Assembly (NCBI GenBank): GCA_021805665.1
Contig: JAJZEV010000156.1
Coordinates: forward strand, 1 to 40,248
DNA: 40,248 nucleotides
Direction: 5' to 3'
Source of the DNA: Pseudomonadota bacterium
Lineage (GTDB): Bacteria > Pseudomonadota > Alphaproteobacteria > Acetobacterales > Acetobacteraceae
In this document: positions 17,466-26,268 of the stretch, piece by piece
How positions within the stretch are numbered: position 1 is the first letter of the stretch
How the letters are laid out: each line of letters starts with the position of its first letter
Translations under genes and position numbers: made by a program
Notes under the pieces: model-generated
Database searches by the model: none
What the model was told of the DNA's origin: nothing
What the model saw: only the letters and a program-made list of their open reading frames with translations

Positions 17466-17600
17466 GGGTCGTGCGTCCTCATTGACATCGAAAGGCGGTG
17501 TCTATGGCGAACGCGGCGCTTCCCCGCAACCCTTAGCTGCGTGTTGCAGCCATCGGCCGGGTGCGCGACGATAGCGGCAACACGACCTTGGGACAGACTC

Positions 17601-18461
17601 ATGACCAAACCATCCATGCGCGCCATCCTGAACAAGCCCGGCATCCTGACGCTTCCCGGCGTCTTCGACGGCATTTCCGCCCGTGTCGCCAACAGCCTCG
17701 GCTTCCCGGCGCTCTACATGACAGGCTACGGCGCGGTCGCCTCCGCCCTGGGCGTCCCCGATGCCGGCGTGGCCAGCGTGACGGAAATGCTGGACCGCGT
17801 CGCCTGCATCGCCGCCGCCATCGACGTGCCGTTCATCGCCGACGGCGACACCGGCTATGGTGGCCTGCTGAACGTCGCACGCACGGTGCGGGCCTACGCC
17901 GCGGCCGGCGCGTCGGGCATCCAGTTGGAAGACCAGGAAATCCCCAAGAAATGCGGCCATACGGAGTTCCGCCGCGTGGTCCCCTATACCGACGCCATCC
18001 GCAAGATCCAGGTCGCCGTGGACAGCCGCCCCAGCGAGGATTTCCTGATCGTCGCCCGCACCGACGCCCGCTATTCGGAAGGCATGGACGAAGCCCTCCG
18101 CCGCGGCGAGGGCTTCCTGAAGGCCGGCGCCGATATCCTGTTCATCGAAAGCCCCGAGTCGCCCGAGGAACTGCGCCGGGTCGGCGAAACCTTCAAAGGC
18201 GCCGCCCTGCTGGCCAACATGGTGGAAGGCGGTCGCACCCCGTTCCTGTCCACGACGGAACTGGAAGCCATCGGTTTCAAGGTCGCACTGTTCCCCGCAA
18301 CCGGCTTCCTGACCGCCGCCCGGGCCATGCGGGACGGCTATGCGTTCCTGCAAGCGCACGGCACCAGCACCGGCGGTCCCGCCCAACTGCCGTTCTCCGA
18401 CATGAACGCCCTGATGGGCTTCCCGGCGGTGCATGCGTTCGAGGCAAAATGGGCCGGCTGA
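17601..18461 (+). CDS. Isocitrate lyase/PEP mutase family enzyme
   Basis: A 286-aa member of the ICL/PEPM superfamily (TIM barrel, Mg-dependent). Seen are GVFDGISARVANSLGFPALYMTGYG at the start, FIADGDTGYGG (metal-binding Asp region), the GIQLEDQEIPKKCGH segment whose Cys118 is the expected general acid of lyases such as methylisocitrate lyase and dimethylmalate lyase, and FLIVARTDAR. PEP mutases lack this KKCGH pattern, so a carbon-carbon lyase or oxaloacetate decarboxylase-like activity is more likely than phosphonate formation. The track lists a 918-aa ORF ending here; its first two thirds are antisense to thrS, and the true start is ATG 17601. No prp genes are adjacent, so the substrate is open. 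Confidence 0.9.
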   Translation: MTKPSMRAILNKPGILTLPGVFDGISARVANSLGFPALYMTGYGAVASALGVPDAGVASVTEMLDRVACIAAAIDVPFIADGDTGYGGLLNVARTVRAYAAAGASGIQLEDQEIPKKCGHTEFRRVVPYTDAIRKIQVAVDSRPSEDFLIVARTDARYSEGMDEALRRGEGFLKAGADILFIESPESPEELRRVGETFKGAALLANMVEGGRTPFLSTTELEAIGFKVALFPATGFLTAARAMRDGYAFLQAHGTSTGGPAQLPFSDMNALMGFPAVHAFEAKWAG

Positions 18462-18465
18462 ATCC

Positions 18466-18861
18466 CTAATCGACGGTGATCGTGCCGGCCATGCCATCCC
18501 AGTCATGGTCGGCGCAGGTCAGCCCGTACTGCCCCCGGGCCGGCGCGATCAGCAGAACCCGCACCGTCTTGCCCGGTTGCACCACGATGTCGGTGCCGCC
18601 GTTCGCCAACACTTTCCGGTCCCGCACGGTCGCCGCCTTCAGAAAGCCCGGCGCGGTGAACTCGTGCATCTCCTTGCCGCGATTCTCCAGCCGCAGGGCA
18701 TAGACCCGGCCAGCGTGGAAGGTCAGGCGATCCGGCTCGAACCGGTTATCGACCATGACCACGGTCAGTGTTTCCGCGCCATCCCATCGATCGGCGGCAC
18801 TGGCGGTCAGCGGAAAGCCGCCGCACAGCGCAACGACAGCCAGCGCGAGCCCAAACTGCAT
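18466..18861 (-). CDS. Periplasmic cupredoxin-domain protein
   Basis: A 131-aa exported protein. A signal peptide (residues 1-22, cleavage near ASA-A) precedes a single cupredoxin fold. Likely type 1 copper ligands are His66 (KEMHEF), and Cys116, His119 and Met124 in the C-terminal loop (TCADHDWDGM), the usual C-x(2-4)-H-x(4)-M order. It may carry electrons or bind copper in the periplasm. The gene is convergent with the lyase gene; the two stops are only 4 bp apart. The partner redox enzyme is not in the window. ATG start. Confidence 0.85.
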   Translation of the reverse strand: MQFGLALAVVALCGGFPLTASAADRWDGAETLTVVMVDNRFEPDRLTFHAGRVYALRLENRGKEMHEFTAPGFLKAATVRDRKVLANGGTDIVVQPGKTVRVLLIAPARGQYGLTCADHDWDGMAGTITVD

Positions 18862-19037
18862 ATTCTAAACCCAACCTGTCCAAACCGCTTTCAGATGGCC
18901 TCCGTCGCCGAACCGACAAGCGGCAATGCAGCCAGGCCCGCCGCGATTCGTCATGCCGGCCCCGGTTGCGGACCGGCACCGGCCGGAGTATCGGAACCGC
19001 CAGCCTTCACCGGCTACAGCGCAAGGATGCCGTTTGT

Positions 19038-19754
19038 ATGGACATAAACCGCACCGATCTGGGCGAACGGACTGACATCACCGCGGTTGCCGCCCTGGTC
19101 GCTGTCGAAGGACTGAGCGTGGTCGATATCGGTTGCGGCCCCGGCAAGGTGTCGCGCGACCTCGCCGCGGCCGGCGCAACCGTCCTGGGCGTGGAACCGG
19201 ACCCGATCCAGGCGGAGAAAAACCGTCAGGCTCCGTCGGTTCCGGGCCTTACCTTCACCGAGGGCCGGGCGCAAAGCCTGAAGCTGGAAACCGGATCGGT
19301 GGATGGTGTGTTCTTCTTCCGCTCCCTCCATCACGTCCCCCTCGACCAAATGGACGCCGCCCTGCACGAAGCCGCCCGGGTGCTGAAGCCCGCAACCGGG
19401 TTTCTGTGCGTCTTCGAACCGGGCATGACCGGCACCCATTTCAAGGTCATGCGCCCGTTCAACGATGAAACCCGGGTGCGCACCGAAGCGCAGGCCGCCC
19501 TGGCCCGCATCTCCGGCCGGCTGTTTCGAACCGAGGCGCTGTACCGCTATGTGCAGTTCCCCCGTTACCCGGATTTCGAGGCCATGGTGACCCGGGTAAC
19601 CGGACTGACCTTCATCGATGTCCAGCGCAAGAACGTCGAAACCGACGAAGTCAGAAGCCTGTTCGAAGCCGAACGCACCGCCGACGGGGACTATGTCTTC
19701 GAACAGCCGATGCTGGTGAATGTCTATCGCGGCCCAGTCGTTACCCAGCCCTGA
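19038..19754 (+). CDS. Class I SAM-dependent methyltransferase
   Basis: A 238-aa soluble methyltransferase with motif I VVDIGCGPGKVSRDLAAAG (~28-46), the acidic residue at the end of strand 2 in VLGVEPDP, and a motif III-IV region GSVDGVFFFRSLHHVPLDQ typical of the Methyltransf_11 type. Acceptor unknown. The track start (18768) is far upstream in non-coding sequence; ATG 19038 has AAGGA about 10 nt before it and places motif I at the usual distance. The 3' end overlaps the convergent flavin oxidase gene by 14 bp. The segment from 18862 to 19037 holds nothing that I can identify. Confidence 0.85.
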   Translation: MDINRTDLGERTDITAVAALVAVEGLSVVDIGCGPGKVSRDLAAAGATVLGVEPDPIQAEKNRQAPSVPGLTFTEGRAQSLKLETGSVDGVFFFRSLHHVPLDQMDAALHEAARVLKPATGFLCVFEPGMTGTHFKVMRPFNDETRVRTEAQAALARISGRLFRTEALYRYVQFPRYPDFEAMVTRVTGLTFIDVQRKNVETDEVRSLFEAERTADGDYVFEQPMLVNVYRGPVVTQP

Positions 19755-20838
19755 CCCGCGCGACGGCGGCAACCGCCGCCGCCAAAGCGCCTTCCAGGTA
19801 GCCGCCAAATTCGGCGGCGACCTCGGTGCCCGCCAGGATCACGCGCCCGCCCGCGGCTGCGATCCCGCCGGACGGCGGACCATACTCCGGATGGCTCGCC
19901 GGCGGCTGGCCGTCAGCCGCCGTGGCGGTGTGCGGGTCCTGTGCCCAGTCCGCCACGAACACTGCCGTTGGCCTGGCCGCGTCCGGTCCGAACAGCCGCA
20001 CCAGTTGCGCCACGGTCATCTGCGTCAGTTGCTCCGGCCCCATGGCCCTCCGCGACGCGGCCGGCAAGCCCACGAACCCGAACAGGGCAGGGCGGCCGTC
20101 CGGTGCCGAGGCGTCATGTATTTCCATCAACGGGCCGACATAGCTGCTGGCCGTCCCGGACAGTCCCTGCTCCTTCCAGAACGGCCGGTCATAGATCGCC
20201 ACCACCTTCGCATGCCCGGCCATCCAGGTTGGGACGGCCGCCAGTTCGGCACGCAAACCCTCGGGCAATGCAGGGGAAAAGGCGATCGTCTCCGCGACCA
20301 GCCGCGGCGGCAGCGCGAGTATGACCGTATCGGCCAGCACGGTCAGGGGTTCGGAGTCACCAACCGTATCGATCCGAACCGGGCCGGATGCGCCGTGGTG
20401 GATGTCCGTCACCTGAACCCCGCGGCGGACGGTTTCGGTGGGCAACTCCCGGGCGACGGCGTCCACCAGGGCCTGCATGCCCCCGATAAGCCGCATCGAC
20501 CGCGGTTCGGTGTCGAACCCGCGTGCATATCGCTGCGGTGGCCCGGACCTGGAGCGTTCCATCACCACCCCGCCTTTGGTGTCTTGCGGGAACGCCGCCA
20601 GGCCGAGTTCCTCTACCAGCGAAAGCATACGCGGCTGCATGTCGGGCCAGAGCCACGCCGGGCCTAAATCGTATCGGGCATCGCCGTGCGATGGCCCGGC
20701 CGGCACCGATAGAATGCGCCCGCCGATCCGGTCGCGGGCTTCCAGCACCACGCATGACCGTCCCGCCCGGTGCAGCAGCGCGGCGGCATACAGTCCGCTT
20801 AGTCCCGCGCCGACAATGGCCACATCGGTGCGGATCAA
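19741..20838 (-). CDS. Flavin amine oxidase-like FAD-dependent oxidoreductase
   Basis: A 365-aa flavoenzyme of the monoamine-oxidase/phytoene-desaturase group. The dinucleotide-binding motif VAIVGAGLSGLYAAALLHRAG begins seven residues in, followed by LEARDRIGGRI; near the C-terminus GGRVILAGTEVAAEFGGYLEGA is the second FAD-contacting block. The region YDRPFWKEQGLSG is typical of amine oxidases. The track gives 502 aa, but the extra N-terminus is another frame of the cupin gene. The best start is TTG 20838, overlapping the upstream TGA as TTGA, which suggests translational coupling. No signal peptide. It is the last gene of a three-gene operon. Substrate unknown. Confidence 0.85.
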   Translation of the reverse strand: MIRTDVAIVGAGLSGLYAAALLHRAGRSCVVLEARDRIGGRILSVPAGPSHGDARYDLGPAWLWPDMQPRMLSLVEELGLAAFPQDTKGGVVMERSRSGPPQRYARGFDTEPRSMRLIGGMQALVDAVARELPTETVRRGVQVTDIHHGASGPVRIDTVGDSEPLTVLADTVILALPPRLVAETIAFSPALPEGLRAELAAVPTWMAGHAKVVAIYDRPFWKEQGLSGTASSYVGPLMEIHDASAPDGRPALFGFVGLPAASRRAMGPEQLTQMTVAQLVRLFGPDAARPTAVFVADWAQDPHTATAADGQPPASHPEYGPPSGGIAAAGGRVILAGTEVAAEFGGYLEGALAAAVAAVARVRAG

Positions 20839-21560
20839 CGCCGCCGCCCGGACGCCGCGTTCATCGCGCCGATGCTTTCGGCGGCGCGGGGGGGCAGCGC
20901 CAGATGGCCCGACTTGACCCACAGGCGGGTGCCATGCGGCCCGGCCGCCGCCCGCAGCGTCGCGCCGGGCGGCAGCCGCAGCCAGGACCGCGCGGCGAAT
21001 GCCTCGCCACCCTCGCGGCACTCTCCGTCCAGGACCAGCAGTTCGATCCCGCCGGGTACCGCCAGCACGATGTCCGCGTTCGGTGCCCACCGTTCCAGCC
21101 GGACATCCTCGCGATCGTCCCTGAACAGCGGCACGGTCTCTACCCCGAACCGGTTCGGGGCGGGCAGAAACGGCAATGCCGCCGTATCGGTGCGAACCTC
21201 GGTGCGGTCGGCCGGGTCGAACTGCCAAAGCTTGACGAAGATCGTACATCCAGGCCCCGACCCCGGCGTGTGCCGGGACGTCGGCGGGTTGCGGATATAC
21301 GATCCCGCCGGATAGTCGCCGTGTTCGTCGGAGAACACCCCGTCCAGCACCAGGAATTCCTCCCCACCGTCATGGATATGGGCGGAAAAGCGTGAGTTCG
21401 GGGCGTAGCGAACGATCGTGGTGGCGCGGGCGACCTCCGCACCGATCCGGTCCAGCATGCGCCGATCCACCCCGGCGACGGGCGACGCCATCCACGGCAG
21501 TCCTGCCGTATGCACGGCGGCGCGCCGTGAAAAATCCGCGTTCAGTTCCAAATCCTTCAC
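20835..21560 (-). CDS. ChrR-like double-cupin protein
   Basis: A 241-aa protein with two cupin barrels. The first (~40-125) has the metal-binding pattern FSAHIHDGGEEFLVLDGVFSDEHGDYPAGSYIRNPP, very like the cupin of the zinc anti-sigma factor ChrR and its relatives. The second (~150-225) has LLVLDGECREGGEAFAARSWLRLPPG. It lacks the N-terminal zinc domain that ChrR uses to hold its sigma factor, and no ECF sigma gene is adjacent, so an anti-sigma role is not supported; a metal-dependent enzyme or sensor is more likely. GTG start at 21560 overlaps the upstream stop (GTGA). The track ORF of 793 aa is mainly antisense to kaiC. Confidence 0.85.
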   Translation of the reverse strand: MKDLELNADFSRRAAVHTAGLPWMASPVAGVDRRMLDRIGAEVARATTIVRYAPNSRFSAHIHDGGEEFLVLDGVFSDEHGDYPAGSYIRNPPTSRHTPGSGPGCTIFVKLWQFDPADRTEVRTDTAALPFLPAPNRFGVETVPLFRDDREDVRLERWAPNADIVLAVPGGIELLVLDGECREGGEAFAARSWLRLPPGATLRAAAGPHGTRLWVKSGHLALPPRAAESIGAMNAASGRRR

Positions 21561-21769
21561 TCCGGCCCTGGCATTCGACCCAATAGCTTCTGCTCGATCT
21601 CGTTCAAAGCCTTCCGCACCTCGGCCAGGATCAGCCGGTCGGCCGCCGCCTGATCGATGTCCGGCACATCCCAATCGAATATCGCTCGGTATTTCTCGAT
21701 CGACGTCCTGACATCGGCGGTAATCTGGCCGCGATGGGCCGCCAATTCCGGGTCTTCGATTTTCGCCAC
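21557..21769 (-). CDS. Small conserved-looking protein (70 aa), first gene of the cupin/oxidase operon
   Basis: A 70-aa acidic helical protein beginning (M)AKIEDPELAAHRGQI and containing EKYRAIFDWDVPDID and LILAEVRKALNEIEQKLLGR. No known domain is recognised. Start is GTG 21769, supported by GAGGAG 8 nt upstream; the longer track start at 21850 has no such signal. Its stop overlaps the start of the cupin gene (GTGA), so the two are translated together. It may be an accessory subunit or regulator of the cupin/oxidase pair (inference). Divergent from kaiC. Confidence 0.7.
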   Translation of the reverse strand: MAKIEDPELAAHRGQITADVRTSIEKYRAIFDWDVPDIDQAAADRLILAEVRKALNEIEQKLLGRMPGPE

Positions 21770-22265
21770 CGCATTCTCTCCTCGATGTTCGGATCGTGGC
21801 GATGGCCGGCGCGGGTTTGCCCCGCGGCCGTCGCTCGTTCCAGCCGCCACGGTCTCCCGGTTGCCGTATCGGCACGGCCGGATCGATCGCGGCTATCTGG
21901 GGGGCATGAAACGGCCCTTCCGATTGCAGAATTGGTTCGGCCCGTCCGTCCGCGCAAGAGCGCGCGCGGGGCATCGCCCGCCATGGCGGTGCCCGCCGCG
22001 ACGATGACAGTCCGGCGGCCGATCCGCCGATGTCGAGGCAAACCGTTACCCCGGTCGCGATGCGCCGGGGGCCGGCATGAGTAGTTTCCGATCCTGCCCG
22101 CCTTAAGCCGAACCGTTTATGATCCAAGATGTGCGAACGGCGGAGCAACAAGCGGCAGATGACGGACCCGGGAACGCTGAACCAACCGATGCGGCTGCTT
22201 CCAGGGCGTCCGGCGGTATCGCGGCACAGGCTTTTAAGATGTCTCGTTCTATTCAATAGGCAACG
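21770..22265. other. Divergent control region between the cupin/oxidase operon and the kai operon
   Basis: Nearly 500 bases without a credible gene; the ORFs on the track are Arg/Pro-rich shadows. Both operons should be transcribed outward from here. I see no consensus sigma70 promoter, and no strong operator symmetry. An A+T-richer patch at 22230-22265 (cttttaag, ctattcaatagg) directly precedes kaiC. The long leader leaves room for regulatory RNA or binding sites. Confidence 0.4.
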
Positions 22266-23999
22266 ATGAAACAGATGCTGACAGCAACCCACCCCACCGT
22301 TGCCAAGGCCAGAACCGGCATCGACGGACTGGATGAAATCACCGGCGGCGGCCTGCCCGCCGGGCGCCCAACCCTGGTCTGCGGCAGCGCCGGATCCGGC
22401 AAGACCATGCTGGCCATGGAATTCCTGGTACGTGGGGCAACGCAATTCAACGAACCCGGCGTGTTCATGATGTTCGAGGAAAGCGCCGCCGAAATCACCG
22501 CCAACGTCCGTTCGCTCGGTTTCGATCTCGACGCCCTGACGGCCCGGGACCTGATCGCCCTGGATTACGTGCATATCGAACGCAGCGAGATCGAGGAAAC
22601 CGGCGAATACGACCTTGAAGGCCTGTTCATCCGCCTCGGCTACGCGATCGACAGGATCGGCGCCAAGCGCGTGGTGCTGGACACCATCGAGGCGCTGTTC
22701 GCCGGCCTGCCCAATCACGGCATTCTGCGGGCGGAACTGCGCCGCCTGTTCCGCTGGCTGAAGGATCGCGGCATCACCGCCATCATCACCGGGGAAAAGG
22801 GCGAAGGCAACGCCATCACCCGCTATGGGCTGGAGGAATACGTCGCCGACTGCGTCATTATCCTGGACCAGCGCGTCAAGGACCAAATCTCCACCCGCCG
22901 GCTGCGTGTGCTGAAGTATCGCGGCACCGCCCATGGCATGAACGAATACCCGTTCCTGATCGGCTCGCACGGATTCTCCGTACTGCCAATCACGTCGCTG
23001 CAACTCGATCATCCGGTGTCGCCGCTGCGCGTATCCATCGGCGTTGGCCGGTTGGACGAAATGCTGGGCGGGGAGGGGGTGTTCCGCGGCAGCAGTGTGC
23101 TGATTTCCGGCGAGGCCGGCACCGGCAAAAGCAGTATCGCCGCGAAAATGATCGAAACCGCCTGCCAACGCGGCGAACCGGCCCTGTATTTCGCATATGA
23201 GGAATCGGCCGCACAAATCGTCCGCAACATGCGTTCGGTGAATATCGATCTGGCACCCTGGGTCGAAAACGGGCTGCTACAGATCCATGCGTCCCGCCCA
23301 ACCCTGCACGGGCTGGAGCAGCATCTGGTCATGATGCACGATGTCGTCCGCGCCTTCCGCCCAACGATCGTCGCGGTCGATCCGATCAGCAATCTGACAA
23401 TGGCCCGGGACGATTGGGAGGTTAAGCCGACCCTGATGCGGCTGATCGATTTTCTGAAAATGCAACAGGTCACGGCCGTCTTTACCAGCCTTACGGCCGG
23501 CGGCGATGCCGGGGCGATCCCGGATGACTTGCAGGTTGGCGTATCCTCGCTGATGGATACCTGGCTGCTGTTGCGTAATGTGGAATTCAGCGGCGAACGC
23601 AACCGGACGATCTTCGTCCGCAAATCCCGCGGCATGGCCCACTCCAACCAGGTGCGGGAGTTTGTGCTCGGCGACAACGGCATCGATCTGGTCGATGTGT
23701 ATCTGGGCGGGGAGCGCCTTCTGACCGGCAGTGCGCGCATTGCCCAAGAGGCCCGGGAACGCCTGGCCGCCACGCTGCGCGACCAGGACCATCGGCGTAA
23801 GCTGCGCCAACTGGCCAGCAGGCGAAAAGCCATCGAAGCACAAATCGCCGCCCTGCGGGCCGAGGCCGAGGCGGAAACCGCGGAAGTAGACTCCGCCATG
23901 ACCCGGGAATCGTTGCAGGTGACAGCCGTGCGTCAGGATCACGCGGCGATGTCGCAGCAGCGCGGCGTGCCGAACGGCCGGCAGGATACCGGGGCATGA
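22266..23999 (+). CDS. kaiC: KaiC-type circadian clock ATPase/kinase
   Basis: A 577-aa double RecA-like ATPase. Domain CI has Walker A GSAGSGKT (residues 40-47) and the paired catalytic glutamates in [10 protein letters not shown]. Domain CII has Walker A GEAGTGKS (~282-289) and [11 protein letters not shown]. The site corresponding to cyanobacterial S431/T432 reads GVSSLMDTW, giving Ser427-Ser428, while the T426 equivalent is not a Thr. The family hydrolyses ATP, autophosphorylates in CII and binds KaiB. After CII comes a ~70-residue charged coiled coil ([14 protein letters not shown] onward, [14 protein letters not shown]) longer than the cyanobacterial tail, where KaiA would bind; no kaiA is present. 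ATG start. First gene of a kaiC-kaiB-kaiB-kinase-receiver operon; its stop overlaps the next start as ATGA. Confidence 0.97.
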   Translation: MKQMLTATHPTVAKARTGIDGLDEITGGGLPAGRPTLVCGSAGSGKTMLAMEFLVRGATQFNEPGVFMMFEESAAEITANVRSLGFDLDALTARDLIALDYVHIERSEIEETGEYDLEGLFIRLGYAIDRIGAKRVVLDTIEALFAGLPNHGILRAELRRLFRWLKDRGITAIITGEKGEGNAITRYGLEEYVADCVIILDQRVKDQISTRRLRVLKYRGTAHGMNEYPFLIGSHGFSVLPITSLQLDHPVSPLRVSIGVGRLDEMLGGEGVFRGSSVLISGEAGTGKSSIAAKMIETACQRGEPALYFAYEESAAQIVRNMRSVNIDLAPWVENGLLQIHASRPTLHGLEQHLVMMHDVVRAFRPTIVAVDPISNLTMARDDWEVKPTLMRLIDFLKMQQVTAVFTSLTAGGDAGAIPDDLQVGVSSLMDTWLLLRNVEFSGERNRTIFVRKSRGMAHSNQVREFVLGDNGIDLVDVYLGGERLLTGSARIAQEARERLAATLRDQDHRRKLRQLASRRKAIEAQIAALRAEAEAETAEVDSAMTRESLQVTAVRQDHAAMSQQRGVPNGRQDTGA

Positions 24000-24322
24000 A
24001 CACAACCGCTGTCCCGGTCGCGCAGGACGATACCGCCGCCGGTATCGCCTACCAGTTGCGGCTTTATGTGGCCGGTCAGACCGCGAAATCGCTGATCGCC
24101 TTCGCCAACCTGAAGCGGATTTGCGAAACCCACCTGGCCGGCCAGTATTCTCTGGAAGTCATCGACCTGACGCAGACCCCGGCGCTCGCCGTCGGCGATC
24201 AAATCCTGGCGATCCCAACGCTGGTGCGGCGGCTGCCGGAACCGATCAAAAAGATCATCGGCGACCTGTCCGACGAGGAACGCGTGCTCGTCGGCCTCGA
24301 CGTGAAGTCCGTCGTTAGATGA
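23996..24322 (+). CDS. kaiB: KaiB-family clock protein, first copy
   Basis: A 108-aa thioredoxin-like KaiB protein. After a ~18-residue leader, [32 protein letters not shown] is the KaiB beta-alpha start, followed by [32 protein letters not shown] and [16 protein letters not shown]. KaiB binds KaiC after changing fold; the conserved [10 protein letters not shown] block contains the prolines involved in that switch. Starts inside the kaiC stop (ATGA) and itself ends in an ATGA overlap with the second kaiB, so equal expression with KaiC is likely. Differs strongly from the neighbouring copy, so the two probably have different jobs. Confidence 0.96.
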   Translation: MNTTAVPVAQDDTAAGIAYQLRLYVAGQTAKSLIAFANLKRICETHLAGQYSLEVIDLTQTPALAVGDQILAIPTLVRRLPEPIKKIIGDLSDEERVLVGLDVKSVVR

Positions 24323-24705
24323 GCAAGAGCGCCTCGCCCGAAACCGGACCGAATGCCCTTGAAGGCGCCGGAGCGGCGCCACCGGCGGATCGCTACGTCC
24401 TGCGGCTTTACATAACGGGTTCCTCCCCGCGGTGTATCAGGGCGATTTCGAACATGCGGAGGATTTGCGAAGTCTATCTGGAAGGCCGCTACGATCTCGA
24501 TATCGTCGATATCTCCCGCGACCCGATCCGCGCGGAAACCGAGCAGATCATTGCCGCGCCGACGTTGATCAAGGCATTCCCGCCGCCGCTGCGCCGCTTC
24601 ATCGGCGACATGTCGGAAACTGACCGTATTCTGACCGGACTGGGTCTGCGTCTCTTGCCCCGGCCGGGGCCGCTGGCCGGAAACGCCGAATCCCCATGCG
24701 CCTGA
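24319..24705 (+). CDS. kaiB: KaiB-family clock protein, second copy
   Basis: A 128-aa second KaiB homologue. The core [66 protein letters not shown] and [12 protein letters not shown] aligns with the first copy. It carries a longer, Ala/Pro-rich N-terminal tail (~25 residues) and a C-terminal extension, uses [12 protein letters not shown] instead of [12 protein letters not shown], and adds a Cys at the position after the first strand. Sequence identity to the first copy looks modest, so this is an old duplication or separate subfamily. Start overlaps the previous stop (ATGA), and its end overlaps the kinase gene by 10 bp. Confidence 0.95.
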   Translation: MSKSASPETGPNALEGAGAAPPADRYVLRLYITGSSPRCIRAISNMRRICEVYLEGRYDLDIVDISRDPIRAETEQIIAAPTLIKAFPPPLRRFIGDMSETDRILTGLGLRLLPRPGPLAGNAESPCA

Positions 24706-26228
24706 ACCCCCGCCCCCAATCGGCGATACTGGACGAAAATGCACATCTTCGCGCCAGGCTGGCGGAAGCGGAGGATACGCTGCGCGCCATCCGCGCCGGG
24801 GAAGTGGATGCCCTGGTGGTCCAAAGTACCGCCGGGCCGCGGATATACGTCCTGCAGGGTCAGGACGCGGAAGCCACCCGCATGCGCGGTGACATGCTGG
24901 CGCAGGTGAGCGATGCCGTCATCGCGGTGGGCAACGATTCCGGCGTCATTTACCTCAACGCCGCCGCCGAGCGGTTATACGGCCTGGCGGCATCGAAGGC
25001 GCTGGGGCGCGATCTGGCGGATATCTTTGAAACACGCTGGCTTCAGCCCGGTGACGAAGCAGCCGCCGCGGCGAGCCTGAGCAAGCACAGCGAATGGCGC
25101 GGCGAAAGCGTCCATGTAACCCATGACGGCCGCGCATTGAATGTCGAATCGAGCATAACGGTTCTAAGGGAAATGGGCGGACAGGCAAGCGGCACACTCG
25201 CTGTGATCCGCGATGTGACGCAGCGCCGACATCATGAAAATGCGGTTCTGGTGTCCGAAATACGCTATCGCCGCCTGTTTGAAACGGCGCATGACGGTGT
25301 GCTGATCATCGACCCCGGCACGCGACGGATCGTCGATGCCAATCCGTTCATGACGTCGTTGCTGGGCTACCCGCACGACCAGTTGGTCGGGAAGGAACTG
25401 TTTGAGATCGGGTTGCTGAAAGACCAGGCCGAGAGCCGGGAAATGATCCGCGACCTGAACCGGGTCACCCGGGTTCGTTACGACAATCTGCCGCTGAAAC
25501 GCCACGACGGCCAGCATCAGGAGGTCGAGGTCGTGGCTAACCTATACGACGAGAACGGGTCGCCGGTCATCCAGTGCAATATCCGCGATATCACCGAACG
25601 CAAGCGGGCCGAGGCGCATGTCCAGTTGCTGATGGCGGAAATCAACCATCGCGCCAAAAACCTGCTTGCCGTAGTGCAGGCCGTCGCCCATCAAACCGCG
25701 AAATACGGCGATCCCGCGAACTTCGCGTCCCGTCTGGCGGACCGTATCGACGGTTTGGCGGCGGGGCAGGACCTGCTGGTCAAAAATCTGTGGCAGGGTG
25801 TGGAGATCGCGGACCTGGTCGTGGCCCAACTGGCCCATTTCAAGGATCTGATCGGCACACGCATCCTGATCGATGGCCCGGAGGCGCTGCTGACGGCCGC
25901 CGCCGCGCAAGGCATCGGGATGGCGCTGCACGAGTTGACCACCAACGCCGTGAAATACGGGGCGCTGTCCAGCCCCCGGGGGCAGGTGCGCATCGCATGG
26001 CAAACCACGGCCGCCGAGGCCCCTGTGTTCGCCATTTCGTGGCTGGAGGAGGGCGGCCCGAAAGTGGTGGCACCGACCCGCAACGGCTTCGGCCAGGTCG
26101 TCATCGGCCGCATGGCGGAGTTCTCGGTCGATGGCACCGTCGAGGTCGATTTTCGCGAAGGCGGGCTGGCATGGACATTAAGCGCGCCGGCGGCGAACGC
26201 CCTTGCACTGTTCGCGGCAACGCCTTGA
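24696..26228 (+). CDS. PAS-PAS HWE-family sensor histidine kinase of the kai operon
   Basis: A 510-aa cytoplasmic kinase without membrane helices. Residues ~10-60 are a short coiled coil ending in IRAGEVDALVV, a leader I know from KaiC-associated kinases. Two PAS domains follow: ~65-180 (MLAQVSDAVIAVGNDSGVIYLN) and ~185-305 (YRRLFETAHDGVLIIDPGTRRIVDANP). The transmitter begins LMAEINHRAKNLLAVVQAVA, with His318 as phosphoacceptor; the HELTTNAVKYGAL block supplies the Glu/Asn residues and WLEEGGP the Trp that define HWE kinases; VIGRMAEFSVDG contacts ATP. It probably reads the KaiC/KaiB state, or a cofactor in a PAS domain, and passes phosphate to the receiver protein encoded next. Overlaps the second kaiB. 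Confidence 0.95.
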   Translation: MRLNPRPQSAILDENAHLRARLAEAEDTLRAIRAGEVDALVVQSTAGPRIYVLQGQDAEATRMRGDMLAQVSDAVIAVGNDSGVIYLNAAAERLYGLAASKALGRDLADIFETRWLQPGDEAAAAASLSKHSEWRGESVHVTHDGRALNVESSITVLREMGGQASGTLAVIRDVTQRRHHENAVLVSEIRYRRLFETAHDGVLIIDPGTRRIVDANPFMTSLLGYPHDQLVGKELFEIGLLKDQAESREMIRDLNRVTRVRYDNLPLKRHDGQHQEVEVVANLYDENGSPVIQCNIRDITERKRAEAHVQLLMAEINHRAKNLLAVVQAVAHQTAKYGDPANFASRLADRIDGLAAGQDLLVKNLWQGVEIADLVVAQLAHFKDLIGTRILIDGPEALLTAAAAQGIGMALHELTTNAVKYGALSSPRGQVRIAWQTTAAEAPVFAISWLEEGGPKVVAPTRNGFGQVVIGRMAEFSVDGTVEVDFREGGLAWTLSAPAANALALFAATP

Positions 26229-26268
26229 CCCGGAAACATGGCCCGGAATCATGGCCTGGAATCATGCA

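Noticed and set aside
17482-17508. TTGACA...TATGGC as a promoter for the isocitrate-lyase-family gene
   Set aside because: The spacer is only 15 nt and the -10 match is poor; not convincing enough to annotate.
15705-17600. Long plus-strand ORF (start of the 918-aa track entry) antisense to thrS
   Set aside because: It is a GC-driven open frame opposite a highly conserved gene; its translation is rich in His, Arg, Gln and Leu and shows no domain. Only the part from 17601 is a real gene.
20835-21560. Anti-sigma factor (ChrR) function for the cupin protein
   Set aside because: The N-terminal zinc-binding anti-sigma domain is absent and no ECF sigma factor gene is adjacent.
21561-23216. Minus-strand N-terminal extension of the 793-aa ORF ending at 20835
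   Set aside because: Antisense to kaiC and to the small protein gene; the cupin protein begins at GTG 21560.
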